NCBI GenBank assembly: GCA_947176895.1
Contig: CAMWSK010000004.1
Coordinates: 1 to 64,000, forward strand
Direction of reading: 5' to 3'
DNA length: 64,000 nt
Source: an uncultured Prevotellaceae bacterium
GTDB lineage: Bacteria > Bacteroidota > Bacteroidia > Bacteroidales > Bacteroidaceae
The translations under genes were made by a program, and so were the position numbers. The notes under the pieces are model-generated. The model was not told the origin of the DNA. It made no database searches and worked only from the letters and a program-made list of their open reading frames with translations. Numbering within the stretch: position 1 is the stretch's first letter; every line of letters begins with the position of its first letter. This document shows, piece by piece, positions 10,174-18,909 of the stretch.

Positions 10174-10764
10174 ATGTCAAAAGACATGAGAGTCATTAAC
10201 AGTTATGTGTTTCGCGCCGTTTGCGCGATGGTGCTGGGAATCCTGTTGGTGCGCAATCCCGAGCTCACGTCTCCATTGATTGTGCAGGTGATAGGTGCGT
10301 TGTTCTTTCTGTCCGGACTGTTCTCGCTGGCGACTTACATGTGGACGCGTTGGCGTGCCCGCGGCCGGATGACCTCCATTTTCCCCATCGTGGGACTGGG
10401 CAGCTTCCTCTTCGGCCTGCTCCTCTTTTTCTTCCCGGGCCATTTCATCCTCTACCTGATGTGGATGCTGGGCGGTCTGTTCGTCCTTGCGGGTATCAAC
10501 CAGATGGTGGCTCTCATCCGTTACCGCAAGGTGATGCCCCTGGCTTGGGAGTCTTTCCTCATCCCCTCTTTGGTGCTGCTGACGGGTGCCGTCATCATTG
10601 CCCATCCGTTTGAGTCCGCCTCGTTGCCTTTCGTCATCCTTGGGGTGTGCAGCATCGGCTACGGAGTGTCGGAATTTATCAATGGCATCCGTCTTCACCG
10701 TTGGCTGAAGCGGGCGGAGCGTCTGGCACTGGCCGAGGCCGAAGAAATAAAGGATATGGAGTAA
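10174..10764 (+). CDS. DUF308 (HdeD-like) integral membrane protein
   Basis: 196 residues with about six hydrophobic helices in three hairpins, as in the DUF308/HdeD family. HdeD of E. coli is linked to acid stress; no function is established for the Bacteroidales members. A charged cytoplasmic tail (KRAERLALAEAEEIKDME) closes the protein. It has its own promoter and a hairpin after the stop, so it appears monocistronic. Confidence 0.75.
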   Translation: MSKDMRVINSYVFRAVCAMVLGILLVRNPELTSPLIVQVIGALFFLSGLFSLATYMWTRWRARGRMTSIFPIVGLGSFLFGLLLFFFPGHFILYLMWMLGGLFVLAGINQMVALIRYRKVMPLAWESFLIPSLVLLTGAVIIAHPFESASLPFVILGVCSIGYGVSEFINGIRLHRWLKRAERLALAEAEEIKDME

Positions 10765-10784
10765 ACAAACCGGAATACCGGCAG

Positions 10785-10840
10785 GAACGCGGATTGTTTT
10801 TCGGGGGATTCCCTATGAGAGCAATCCGCGTTCGTTTTGT
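10785..10840 (+). terminator. Probable terminator of the DUF308 gene
   Basis: GAACGCGGATTG (10785-10796) pairs with CAATCCGCGTTC (10822-10833) across a 25-base loop, followed by GTTTTGT. Confidence 0.5.
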
Positions 10841-10871
10841 CATGTGCCGTACTATTTTTCATCATGCCATA

Positions 10872-10889
10872 AAAATACACTTTTGTGTT
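10872..10889 (+). promoter_or_regulatory. ACAC-N4-GTGT operator-like motif, copy 1
   Basis: The 18-mer AAATACACTTTTGTGTTA ends at about 10890, with the core ACACTTTTGTGT at 10877-10888. The core starts 36 bp before the -7 element TATCTTTG (10913-10920). The same 18-mer with identical 36-bp spacing recurs upstream of the gene at 12025. Confidence 0.65.
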
Positions 10890-10912
10890 AATGATGAATA
10901 GGGAAGAATAAA

Positions 10913-10920
10913 TATCTTTG
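10913..10920 (+). promoter_or_regulatory. -7 element of the truncated thiF-like gene
   Basis: TATCTTTG, 19 bp before ATG 10939. Supports a start at 10939 over an in-frame TTG that overlaps the element. Confidence 0.55.
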
Positions 10921-10938
10921 TTGCAAAAAGACAGGGGT

Positions 10939-11133
10939 ATGGGCAGATATGACAGAAACCGTTTGTATATAACGGACGAAGAGCAACAAAAGGTAAAGGA
11001 GACAAGAATCGTATTTGGCGGGGCCGGAATCGGAAGTGTCATCGCAGAGTGTGCCTTGCGGTTTGGCTTCGAGAGAATGACAATCGTGGATGGTGATAAG
11101 GTGGAGGAAAGTAATTTGAATCGTCAGAATTAA
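10939..11133 (+). pseudogene. ThiF/MoeB/E1-like adenylyltransferase, 3'-truncated
   Basis: Only 64 residues remain of a ThiF-family protein that normally has about 240 or more. They include the N-terminal helix (RYDRNRLYITDEEQQKV), the ATP-binding Rossmann start IVFGGAGIGSVIAECALR, then IVDGDKVEESNLNRQN, where the family signature SNLNRQ is immediately followed by TAA. The catalytic Asp, the zinc cysteines and the whole C-terminal half are missing. The first glycines read GGAGIGS, close to the usual GAGGIGS. The break coincides with the broken 3' end of the opposing LuxR gene, so one deletion probably removed both 3' ends. Confidence 0.75.
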
Positions 11134-11824
11134 ACAGGGAACGCTTGCAAGATTTTATCGTGTCTACAGACTTGCACAATTTATCTGCTATGTCGTTCAT
11201 TGTATATCCCTGTGTGGACAGCCATAACACGTCACGTTCCGTTTCGCTTAAGTTCTTTTCTTCTTTTAAAATCCACTTATGCCGCATCAGGTCGTATTCA
11301 TGATATTCCTTGCTGTTCTCTTTTTTCATTACGATGTGTCCGGGTGTGTTTCTTGACGACATGGAAACGGTGCACAAAGCCAGCCAGATTTTTCCTTCCT
11401 GTGTCAAGGTCATAGGTGTCAGCGTATGATGAATAAGGTAGGGCTTCTTCTTGTTTATAAGGTGAAAATCATATTGAATGGAGTAGTTCAGTCGCTCATG
11501 GGGAGGGAAAGATGAAAATAAGTCAAATCCTTTTTTGTTAATCTCCAACAGCATTTCCACTTCTTTTTCCGGCACATGTTTCAAATATAGGTTGTATCCG
11601 AAATCCATGATTTTTTCTATGGGCTGCCCGCACAAGAGAGCGAGATTCTCTGACACATATACAAACTCTTGTTTGAAATAGTCTATAATATAGACACATT
11701 GGTAGGTACTTCTTGCAAAAGCCTTGGCTGCACTTATAAGAAGTTCCGTCTTTTTATATTCTTCATCTGAGATTCCCTTTACGGTATTGGTGGTTAAGAA
11801 GAATTCTCCAATATTATGGTTCAT
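11039..11824 (-). pseudogene. PAS/LuxR-type regulator, C-terminally truncated
   Basis: 261-codon frame. Residues about 1-190 form a PAS-like sensor region related to the regulator at 21706 (compare GKIWLALCTVSM with GKIWLILCCYHL). The LuxR helix-turn-helix begins LSETERDVLWLSTQGYTMND and runs to DTIKSCKRSLF, where the family normally continues into the rest of the recognition helix (KLxV). Instead the frame enters antisense of the thiF fragment from about 11131, giving a tail (SDDSNYFPPPYHHPRLS) unrelated to LuxR proteins. The DNA-binding helix is therefore incomplete and the protein probably inactive, or at best a sensor fragment. AT content is visibly higher than in the flanking genes. Confidence 0.7.
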
Positions 11825-11911
11825 TTGGTATATAGATAGGTTAGATGATGAAAATGTATGACGAAGTTACACAAATCACGTAATACCCCCAAGCGGAATT
11901 GCGAAAATCAT

Positions 11912-11923
11912 ACACAAAAGTGT
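11912..11923 (-). promoter_or_regulatory. ACAC-N4-GTGT operator-like motif, reverse copy
   Basis: ACACAAAAGTGT is the reverse complement of the core at 10877 and 11951. It lies upstream of the leftward luxR gene, facing it, with centre 39 bp from the next copy. It could mediate autoregulation. Confidence 0.5.
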
Positions 11924-11946
11924 GGAAATTGAAGATGAGAAATGAC

Positions 11947-11964
11947 AAATACACTTTTGTGTTA
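11947..11964 (+). promoter_or_regulatory. ACAC-N4-GTGT operator-like motif, copy 2
   Basis: AAATACACTTTTGTGTTA, identical over 18 bp to the copy near 10872. The core (11951-11962) starts 36 bp before the -7 element TACATTTG (11987-11994), the same spacing as upstream of the thiF fragment. Confidence 0.65.
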
Positions 11965-12024
11965 GAGGTTGATATTACATACATCCTACATTTGTAAAAA
12001 AACGAAATGATGTTAAAAGCAAAC

Positions 12025-12261
12025 ATGAAAAAATCAGTTGTTGTATTTTGTCTTATGCTTTTGTGCTCTTTGGGTATCAGGGCACAAAAGTGCCTGGTGA
12101 TGTTTGGTGTGAATGAGGTTGTCACCATAAATCCCATCAAGAATCCCCGGTTTACCCTCATGTTCAACGACTCCATAGAAGTGCCGTTTCAGCAATTGGG
12201 GGATGAGAGCGGGAATTCCTGTCGGCTGGAGTTCGACTACCGGGCGGCCAGATCAAGGTGA
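12025..12261 (+). pseudogene. Signal-peptide fragment upstream of a broken outer-membrane receptor gene
   Basis: Begins MKKSVVVFCLMLLCSLGIRAQ, a clear Sec signal, then about 55 residues that I do not recognise (including NPIKNPRFTLMFNDSIEVPF), and stops at 12259-12261. The following frame, open from 12207, picks up LPGGQIKVNGKF, the start of a conserved receptor block. The two pieces are probably the joined remains of one or two genes after a deletion and frameshift. ATG 12007 is an alternative start. The promoter with the repeated ACAC motif drives this fragment. Confidence 0.5.
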
Positions 12262-14657
12262 ACGGTAAGTTCATAGAGAGCCTGATGGTGAACGGCGAGG
12301 ATTTCTTTGCCGGCAATCCCAAGGTCGCTCTCGAGAACCTGCCGGCCTATACGGTGAAGAACATCAAGGTGTACGACCGTGCGGCCAACGACGACTACCT
12401 GCGGGGCAAGCCCGCAGGGCTGAAAAAGGCCCAAGGCGAGGACGAGCACATGGTGATGGACGTGATTCTTAAGAAGGCCTACTCCACAGGTTGGTTGGGA
12501 AACGTGGAAGGAGGCTACGGCCTGCCCGGCAACCGTTATCTGGGCAAGGCATTCGGCATGGGATATACGGGCAAGTGGCGCGTGGCCGCCTTTGCCAATC
12601 TCAACAACATCAAGGATACGCAAAGCGGCGGCACCTCCGGCCAATGGAACGGCGGATGGGCGCAGGACGGCGAGCTGGACGTGAAAATGGGCGGCCTGGA
12701 CTATCTCTATTCGCGCAATAAGACGAAACTGTCCGGCAATGTCATGCTGACCCATGAGGAGCCGGAAGTGGAGCGCAAGTCCGCCACGGTGTCGTTCTTC
12801 GATTCCGGCGACGTGTATGGCCGGTCGCTGTCCAAGTCCAACGAAAAGAAATTCCACCTGATGTCCTCCCATCAACTGCAATATTCCGGAGAGAGAGCGT
12901 ATGTGGAGGTCGTTCCCATGGTGGATTATATGCGCAACGACTACAACCGCTTGAGCCGTAGTGCGCAGTTCACCGCCAATCCTCATGAAAGCTATCGCCT
13001 GGAGGCTCTCGACTCCCTCTTCACACAGGGCGGGCTTAATGGCAGCTACGCCGCCGCCCTGCTCAACCGCACCGGCAACGAGACGGAGGGCAAGAGCAGC
13101 TGGATAAAAACCGGTGCAGCCGCAAGGACGACCGTGCATATACCCGGAGGCAACGATGTCTTCGAGGCATACGCCAACGGCAGCTACCGTCGTGACACAG
13201 ACAGGCCTCTTACCTCATACAACCGTGTATATGGAACACAATCATCTGCATCGGGGACGGGGGAAAACATCCTGCAGGACAAGGACTACGTATCCGATAC
13301 CTATACGCTGAACGCGGGAGCCAGCTACCATTTGTTCATCTGGCCTTATCAGCGTCGCCAGGGACACTACGTCCTGGTCGTCCCGAAATTCGACTACTCA
13401 CGCAACCATTATGATCAGTCGCAGTCACTTTGGCAGCAACGTCAGGAAATCAACGACTTGTCCAACAGTGGCATCGTCCCGCCCTCAACCATACACCGCG
13501 GATGGCTGACCATCGACCCGAACAACACGTACAACTCCATCCTGACACAGGATACCTATAAGCCCGGAGTCGAGATCAACTATATCTTCCTGCCGGACAT
13601 CAAGGGCAGCACGCAGTACAATGTGGTACTGGGTATGCACGGAAATCTGCGTCATGAGTATCTGCAATACGACAAGCAGGCCCTTGACACCACCATTACG
13701 CGCTGGGCCAACACCTACACGCCCTCCATCGGACTGGAGTACAAGAACCAGACCTCCACAGCGAACACGGAAGTAAAGCTGAATTACGACTTCTCCCAGT
13801 CTGTCCCCGGCATCTACTACCAGCTCGGCACCATCAACGACGCCGATCCGCTCAACATCTATATCAACAATCCGGACTTGCGCCGTGCCATTACGCACAA
13901 CATCGGCGCCCGCTTCTCCCGCTTCTGGAAAAAGCCACACAGCAACCTTGCCGTAAACGCCTCGTACGGCCATACCGACCGCGCCGTGGCACAGGCACGT
14001 TTCTACGACCGCAATACAGGCGTGAGCACTTGGCTGCCGCAAAACATTGACGGGAACTGGAATGCCAACGGCTCAGTGCAGTACACCATGCCCTTTGGCA
14101 AGAATGACGCCTTCCAGCTGCAGACCACTACGGGAGCTTCCTATGTGCACTCTGTGGATTACTCTTCCGACACAGAGGATTTGGAGCTCAGTGTGGTGAA
14201 CAACCTGCGGCTTAGCGAACAGCTGTCCGTCACCTACCGCATAGGCAGGCATTCGTTTGGCATCCGGGGCGGTGTCGCCTGGCTGGACAGCCGCTCCGAC
14301 CGCGCGTCATTCGAAGACATCTCGGCTTTCGACATCACATCCGGTGCGAACTTCCTGCTCAATCTTCCCAAGGATTGGCAGCTTGGTTCCGACGCCACAC
14401 TCTATTGCCGACGGGGATATAGCGACGGGACACTCAACACGACCCATGTGGTGTGGAACGGATCTGTTTCCAAGACCGTCTTAAAGGGCAGGCTCACTTT
14501 CAAACTCGATGGCGTGGACATCCTGGGGCAAATCAGCAATGTGCAGCACGTGGTCAACGCACAGGGCCGCACAGAAACGTGGGTGAACGCACAACCGCGT
14601 TATGCCATGCTTCATGCCATCTGGCGTTTCAATGTAATTCCCAAGAAAAAAGATTAG
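12207..14657 (+). pseudogene. Outer-membrane beta-barrel (TonB-receptor-like) protein lacking its N-terminus
   Basis: The frame is open from 12207; the first usable start is GTG 12258, giving 799 residues. It opens with a block typical of Bacteroidetes receptors (VNGEDFFAGNPKVALENLPA, then YTVKNIKVYDRA), after which the long remainder is a beta-barrel with repeated aromatic-ended strands, ending YAMLHAIWRFNVIPKKKD. The carboxypeptidase-like domain and most of the plug that precede this block in the family are missing, and no signal peptide is in frame. Unless a frameshift restores continuity with the fragment at 12025, it cannot reach the outer membrane. Coding quality of the barrel is intact, so the damage is probably recent. 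Confidence 0.65.
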
Positions 14658-14664
14658 TCAATGA

Positions 14665-14832
14665 GATTCACCCGGCAATTCGACCGGATGGACCGGAAAG
14701 TGGAGCTACCACATTGCCAATCCTGCTTATGGCAAACAAGGCTTCACGGAAGAGTTCTTCTCCGGCGAAGGGTTTGTCTTTGTGGGTAAGGAAAGGCTCG
14801 TGGATAAGATATTGGGCAAGAAACTGCGTTGA
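14665..14832 (+). pseudogene. 3' remnant of an unrecognised gene
   Basis: An open stretch of 55 codons with no start, reading SPGNSTGWTGKWSYHIANPA through GFTEEFFSGEGFVFVGKE to KILGKKLR and a TGA. The composition is protein-like but I do not recognise the family. It follows the receptor gene in the same direction and looks like the tail of a lost neighbour. Confidence 0.35.
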
Positions 14833-14905
14833 AAGCAGGGAGGCGGAAATGCGTTGGCAGCCCGAAAAAAACGGTGGGATGTGCCCTTAATCTGCAAGAT
14901 TTCTT

Positions 14906-14913
14906 TACCTTTG
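14906..14913 (+). promoter_or_regulatory. Promoter of the DUF4738 gene
   Basis: TACCTTTG, 34 bp before the ATG at 14947. Confidence 0.5.
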
Positions 14914-14946
14914 TTTCGGTAAACCAAACAAATAACGAACAGAACT

Positions 14947-15504
14947 ATGAACAAACGTGTGCGTACGGTGAGTGTCTTGTCGGGCTTCATGGGCCTTTTC
15001 CTTTTTTCTTCCTGCCAAGGATGCAGCGGCGGAGACAACGGGTCGCAGAACGAAAAGGCCGAAACAGAGATGGCCGGCGTGAGTGAGATACGTGAGTTTG
15101 ACCGCCTGGAGATAAGCGACACCGTGACCGCAGGCGGGCGGGTGTACGCTTACACTCTTTTGCGTGAGCCGGCCACCGACCTGCCCGTGGTGTACAACGA
15201 GATGGGCGGCGACACACGTGACAACACCATCCTGCTCACCGTTTCGCGTGAGGGCGGGCAGATCTTCCAACATAAGTTTACGAAAGAGGCGTTCAAGCAG
15301 CAGACGCCCGAGGATATCTACCCCGTGGCGGTGCTGCAAGAGGCGGGTGTGATGCCCGAACAGAAGGAAACCTTGCCCCGGTTCTGGTTCTCGTTGGGCG
15401 AACCGAATGCCGATTTGGTGACCTTTGTGGTGTCTGTCGCTGCCGATGGCACGTTCACCTATCAGCCCGATGTGATAGATTACTTGCCCGAGGAGGGCGA
15501 GTAA
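14947..15504 (+). CDS. DUF4738-type lipoprotein
   Basis: 185 residues with a lipoprotein signal (SVLSGFMGLFLFSSC). The body (EFDRLEISDTVTAGGRVYAY, later FTKEAFKQQTPEDIYPVAVL) resembles DUF4738 proteins of Bacteroides and Prevotella, which have no known function. Its last 25 bases overlap the 3' end of the convergent M6 protease gene. Confidence 0.65.
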   Translation: MNKRVRTVSVLSGFMGLFLFSSCQGCSGGDNGSQNEKAETEMAGVSEIREFDRLEISDTVTAGGRVYAYTLLREPATDLPVVYNEMGGDTRDNTILLTVSREGGQIFQHKFTKEAFKQQTPEDIYPVAVLQEAGVMPEQKETLPRFWFSLGEPNADLVTFVVSVAADGTFTYQPDVIDYLPEEGE

Positions 15505-17126
15505 CCGGTCATCATCACTTTCTTACCCTTTAACAGATACAGTCCCCGTTGCGCTTTGTCAACTCGCCTTCCTTGAATGTCAAAGAGGGCGGGTGAGGCG
15601 TTCGTGCCTGTGCCGTCCGTCGCGGAGTGTATGCCCGTGGGCGTTTCTCCTGCGGTGAAGCTGATGAGTCCGTTGGCCAGTGTGATGTTTCTCAGCGGCA
15701 TGTTCAGCAGTTTCTTGCCGTCGGTGTTGGCATTGTAGAGCGTGGCCGCAGGCGTGGATGTGTTGGTCAGCTCGGTTTTGTTCAGTTGCGGCCATGGGTC
15801 TCCCGACTCCCTTGTCTCGCTCCGGTTGTTGTCGGCGGGCACGATGGTCATACGTTCGTGGCCTCGGGTGTTGTTCACCTCGTTGTTGTACCACACGTTG
15901 CTGTCGTAGTCCACGTGCAGCACCAGCAGGCCCGAACCGGCCAGTTCGGCATCGAACCCCTTGCGTTGGCGGTTCTCCAGCAGGTAGTATTCGTTCCTGT
16001 CGGCCTGGTTGTAGATGACGTAGGCCTCGGGTGCGTCGGTCAGGGCCTTCATGTCCTTCACCCGGGTGTAGTCGCTGATTTCCGTGGGGGTGAGCCATCC
16101 GGCGAACCACCGCTCATAGCTGGTGAAGGCGGCGGGCACATAGCCGTCGCCGTTGTAGGAACCGGTGTTCATCAGGTCCCACGACCCCATGCCATAGTTG
16201 GACGTGATGCCCGAGGTGTCGTAGATGTCGGGCAGCCCCAGGCAGTGGCTGAACTCGTGACAGGCCGTGCCTATGCCGTCGATTTGTGTGCTTTTTCCGT
16301 AAATCAGTTCGTTGGAGCAGGCGTAGGTGTCCACCGTCACGCCGTCCACCCGTTGCGCTCCTGCGCCGTCGCCGTAGTAGTTGGCGCTGGTCAGGTCCCA
16401 TTCATGGGGCCAGATGTTGTTGGCGATGTTGCTTTGTGCCTCGCCATAACCGGCATAGACCACATACACCTGGTCCACCTCTCCGTCTCCGTCCCAGTCA
16501 TAATCCGCGAAGTTCACGTAGGGGTCGGCAGCCTTCACGGCCTCAATGACCATCGTTCCGGGACGCAGGTCGTTGCCGTCGCTGTCGTTTCCGCCATAGT
16601 ACTTCATGTTGTTCTTCAGTGTGTAGGGCCCCACCACGTCGAAGTCTACGGTCAGCTGTCCGTAGCTTTGTGCCAGGAAGTAGTCGCGCACCGAGCCGGC
16701 GCTGCCATGGTCGCTGTAGCCTGTCTGGTTGAAGGCACGGTCAAATTCATCGCGGCTGCACACCATCTTCTTGTCCGTGAAGTTCACGAGGATGACGATT
16801 CCCCGTTTGTTGCCCGTCATGGCGGAGCCTGCCCGGCGTCGTTGCCGGCGCCGGCTGTTCTCTTGTGCTGCCCTTTGCCGTGCTTTCCGTGCCCGTGCTT
16901 CCCGTGCCCGTGCGTCAAGTGCGGCGAATGTTCCGTCGGCTTGTTCGGTGTATTGCGTGCCGTCCTCGGCCTGCCAGTAGTGGAACAGCTCATCGCCCAT
17001 GAAGGTGGCGGCCACCTGTGTGCCGTCTGTCAGGGTCAGGGTGCGGGTCACGCGTTTGGCGGGTATGGCCCAGGCCGTGAGGCAGGCCAGCGAGAAAAGA
17101 ATCGTGGAAATGGTTTTTCGTATCAT
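15480..17126 (-). CDS. M6-family (immune inhibitor A-like) secreted metalloprotease
   Basis: 548 residues with a Sec signal (MIRKTISTILFSLACLTAWA), a short propeptide-like region (QAEDGTQYTEQADGTFA), then the M6 catalytic domain. The zinc site is HEFSHCLGLPD near residue 289, the HExxHxxGxxD pattern of metzincin-like M6 enzymes, preceded by the Asp-rich DYDWDGDGEVDQVYVVYAGY. The C-terminus ends DIQGRRVDKAQRGLYLLKGKK, a tail shared with the neighbour and with the GH16 protein and similar to T9SS-type sorting tails. Its start overlaps the upstream protease stop by four bases, so the two are translationally coupled. Confidence 0.88.
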   Translation of the reverse strand: MIRKTISTILFSLACLTAWAIPAKRVTRTLTLTDGTQVAATFMGDELFHYWQAEDGTQYTEQADGTFAALDARAREARARKARQRAAQENSRRRQRRRAGSAMTGNKRGIVILVNFTDKKMVCSRDEFDRAFNQTGYSDHGSAGSVRDYFLAQSYGQLTVDFDVVGPYTLKNNMKYYGGNDSDGNDLRPGTMVIEAVKAADPYVNFADYDWDGDGEVDQVYVVYAGYGEAQSNIANNIWPHEWDLTSANYYGDGAGAQRVDGVTVDTYACSNELIYGKSTQIDGIGTACHEFSHCLGLPDIYDTSGITSNYGMGSWDLMNTGSYNGDGYVPAAFTSYERWFAGWLTPTEISDYTRVKDMKALTDAPEAYVIYNQADRNEYYLLENRQRKGFDAELAGSGLLVLHVDYDSNVWYNNEVNNTRGHERMTIVPADNNRSETRESGDPWPQLNKTELTNTSTPAATLYNANTDGKKLLNMPLRNITLANGLISFTAGETPTGIHSATDGTGTNASPALFDIQGRRVDKAQRGLYLLKGKKVMMTGYSPSSGK

Positions 17127-18676
17127 CTTACAATCAGTTTTTTGCCATTGATAATGTAAAGGCCCTTGCTTGTGGGGCTTACCCTTCTTCCTGCCGGGTC
17201 ATAGGCGTGTGTACCCTGTTTGCCTCCGGCCTGCGGGGCTGTCACGCCGTCGCCCTCGTCGATGCAGAAGGAGAGGGTGACGGTGCCGTCGCTGTGTTCG
17301 GTGATGTCGCGGATGGGTTGGTGCATCAGTCCGCCTGTGAATACGGTGGCGGCGGGGGTGGACTCGTCCGTCAGGTTATAGTTGAGCGAGGTGCCCGGAT
17401 ACAGGTGTCCGGCCAGCGCCCGGGTCCATTCCTGGAAGCTTCCGGCATTGCCCACGGTGGTGGGGTCGTTGGCGGCGGAGATGAAAGTCATGCGCTGATG
17501 GGCGGCGTTGTTGTTCAGCGTGTTGCTGCTCCATGCGGAACTGCTGTAGTCCACGTGCGTCACCAGCAGCCCGTGGGCCAGCCGCCCCAGGGTGGCATCG
17601 GCGTTCACGCTCTGCCTGTTTTCCAGGATGTAGTATTCGTCGGGGTTCGCCGGGTTGGTCACCTTGTATCCCTTGCCTCCGTTGGCGATGGGCAGCAGGG
17701 TCACCTTTTGCGGGCTGTCCAGCTCCACCAGCGGCAGCCAGCCCATGAAGTCGCGCTCATAGGCCGTGTAGGCCACGGGGCGGAAGCCGTTTTGGCAATA
17801 GCTGCCATAGTCCATCAGCGAGAACAGGTCCATGCCCGGCACGGAACTGCCGCTGCCCGTGTTGTAGAGGTCGGGCAGGCCCAGGGCATGGCTCAGCTCG
17901 TGGCAGGCTACGCCTATGCCGTCGCCCTCCGTGGCCGTGATGTTCCCCTCTTGGTCGCGCGTGAGGGGGCGCAGCTCCGACGTGCAGCCGTAGCAGGCAT
18001 AGGTGATGCCGTTGATGGTGGTGTTGCGCACGGCCTCTTTTGCCCAGATGTCGTCGGCCTGGTGCGATGAGTTCTCGCCCAGTCCGGCGAAGATGAAGAA
18101 CACCATGTCCACGCTGCCGTTGCCGTCGTTGTCGAAGTCCATCCAGTTCACATCGTTTTCCTGCACCAGTTTCACGGCCTCGTTACAGAACTCGTTGAAG
18201 TGGATGTCCTTGCTCGATCCGCTGTTCTGCCCATAGTAGGCGGCCTCCTTGGGCAGCGTCACGGGCCCCAGCACGCTGAACTGCGGTGTGAAGAGGCCTC
18301 CGCTCTGCTGCTTGAAGTAGTCGCGGATGCTGTATTGGTTTTTGCCGGCGGCCTCGTCCTCGCCGTTGCAGAACGTGTCGTAGTAGGCCACGATGTCGGC
18401 CTCATTGTCGTTGGGCGTTTGGAATTTCTTGTCGGCGAACTGCACCAGCACCAGGGGCACGCGCGGGCTGCCCGTGCAGGTGAGCGGGGCCGTCTGCCGC
18501 GATCCGATGCGGTGTGCGCCGTTGTTGGCTGCGAGCGTGCCGGGCAGGGACAGGTTTTCCGGCCGGCCGTTCGTCATCCAGTTGTCCGGCTCGTCCTGTG
18601 CATGTGTGGCAGAGAGGGGGAGCAGACAGCATAAAGCGGTTGCCGTCAGGTGTAGAAGAAAAGTCGTTGCTTTCAT
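17123..18676 (-). CDS. M6-family secreted metalloprotease
   Basis: 517 residues with a Sec signal (LHLTATALCCLLPLSATHAQ). M6 domain: VPLVLVQFADKKF, the calcium-site-like DFDNDGNGSVDMVFFIFAGL, and zinc motif HELSHALGLPDLYNTG near residue 258. The C-terminal tail DPAGRRVSPTSKGLYIINGKK matches that of the downstream paralogue. First gene of a two-gene operon; a one-mismatch -7 element (TACCTTCG, 18713-18706) lies upstream. Substrate unknown; InhA-type enzymes degrade host or matrix proteins. Confidence 0.88.
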   Translation of the reverse strand: MKATTFLLHLTATALCCLLPLSATHAQDEPDNWMTNGRPENLSLPGTLAANNGAHRIGSRQTAPLTCTGSPRVPLVLVQFADKKFQTPNDNEADIVAYYDTFCNGEDEAAGKNQYSIRDYFKQQSGGLFTPQFSVLGPVTLPKEAAYYGQNSGSSKDIHFNEFCNEAVKLVQENDVNWMDFDNDGNGSVDMVFFIFAGLGENSSHQADDIWAKEAVRNTTINGITYACYGCTSELRPLTRDQEGNITATEGDGIGVACHELSHALGLPDLYNTGSGSSVPGMDLFSLMDYGSYCQNGFRPVAYTAYERDFMGWLPLVELDSPQKVTLLPIANGGKGYKVTNPANPDEYYILENRQSVNADATLGRLAHGLLVTHVDYSSSAWSSNTLNNNAAHQRMTFISAANDPTTVGNAGSFQEWTRALAGHLYPGTSLNYNLTDESTPAATVFTGGLMHQPIRDITEHSDGTVTLSFCIDEGDGVTAPQAGGKQGTHAYDPAGRRVSPTSKGLYIINGKKLIVR

Positions 18677-18792
18677 GTTTGTGTGTTGCTATGCACGAAT
18701 TTAACCCCACGAAGGTAGAGAAATTTCGCCAATTACCATCCACTTGCGCTCTTTTTTCTCTTTCTTGGCAAACGCATGTGAACGTTTCAGAA

Positions 18793-18880
18793 AAAACATG
18801 AGGATGTTTTTCAAAAACATCCTCATGTTTTGCCTTATTCATCGCGATGTTTTTTCCCGTTCATCGCGATGTTTTTTCGG
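18793..18880. repeat. Dispersed palindromic repeat, copy 2
   Basis: A perfect inverted repeat with arms AAAACATGAGGATGTTTTT (18793-18811) and its complement (18813-18831) around one C, followed by two direct units of TTCATCGCGATGTTTTTTC separated by a few bases. The core letters differ from copy 1 but both arms changed together, so pairing is conserved. Confidence 0.85.
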
Positions 18881-18909
18881 GGACCAAATGCCGTGGCGGA
18901 GAAGGCCGG

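Noticed and set aside
12001-14900. Insertion sequence as the cause of the decayed region
   Set aside because: No transposase, terminal inverted repeats or target duplication could be found; a plain deletion explains the data.
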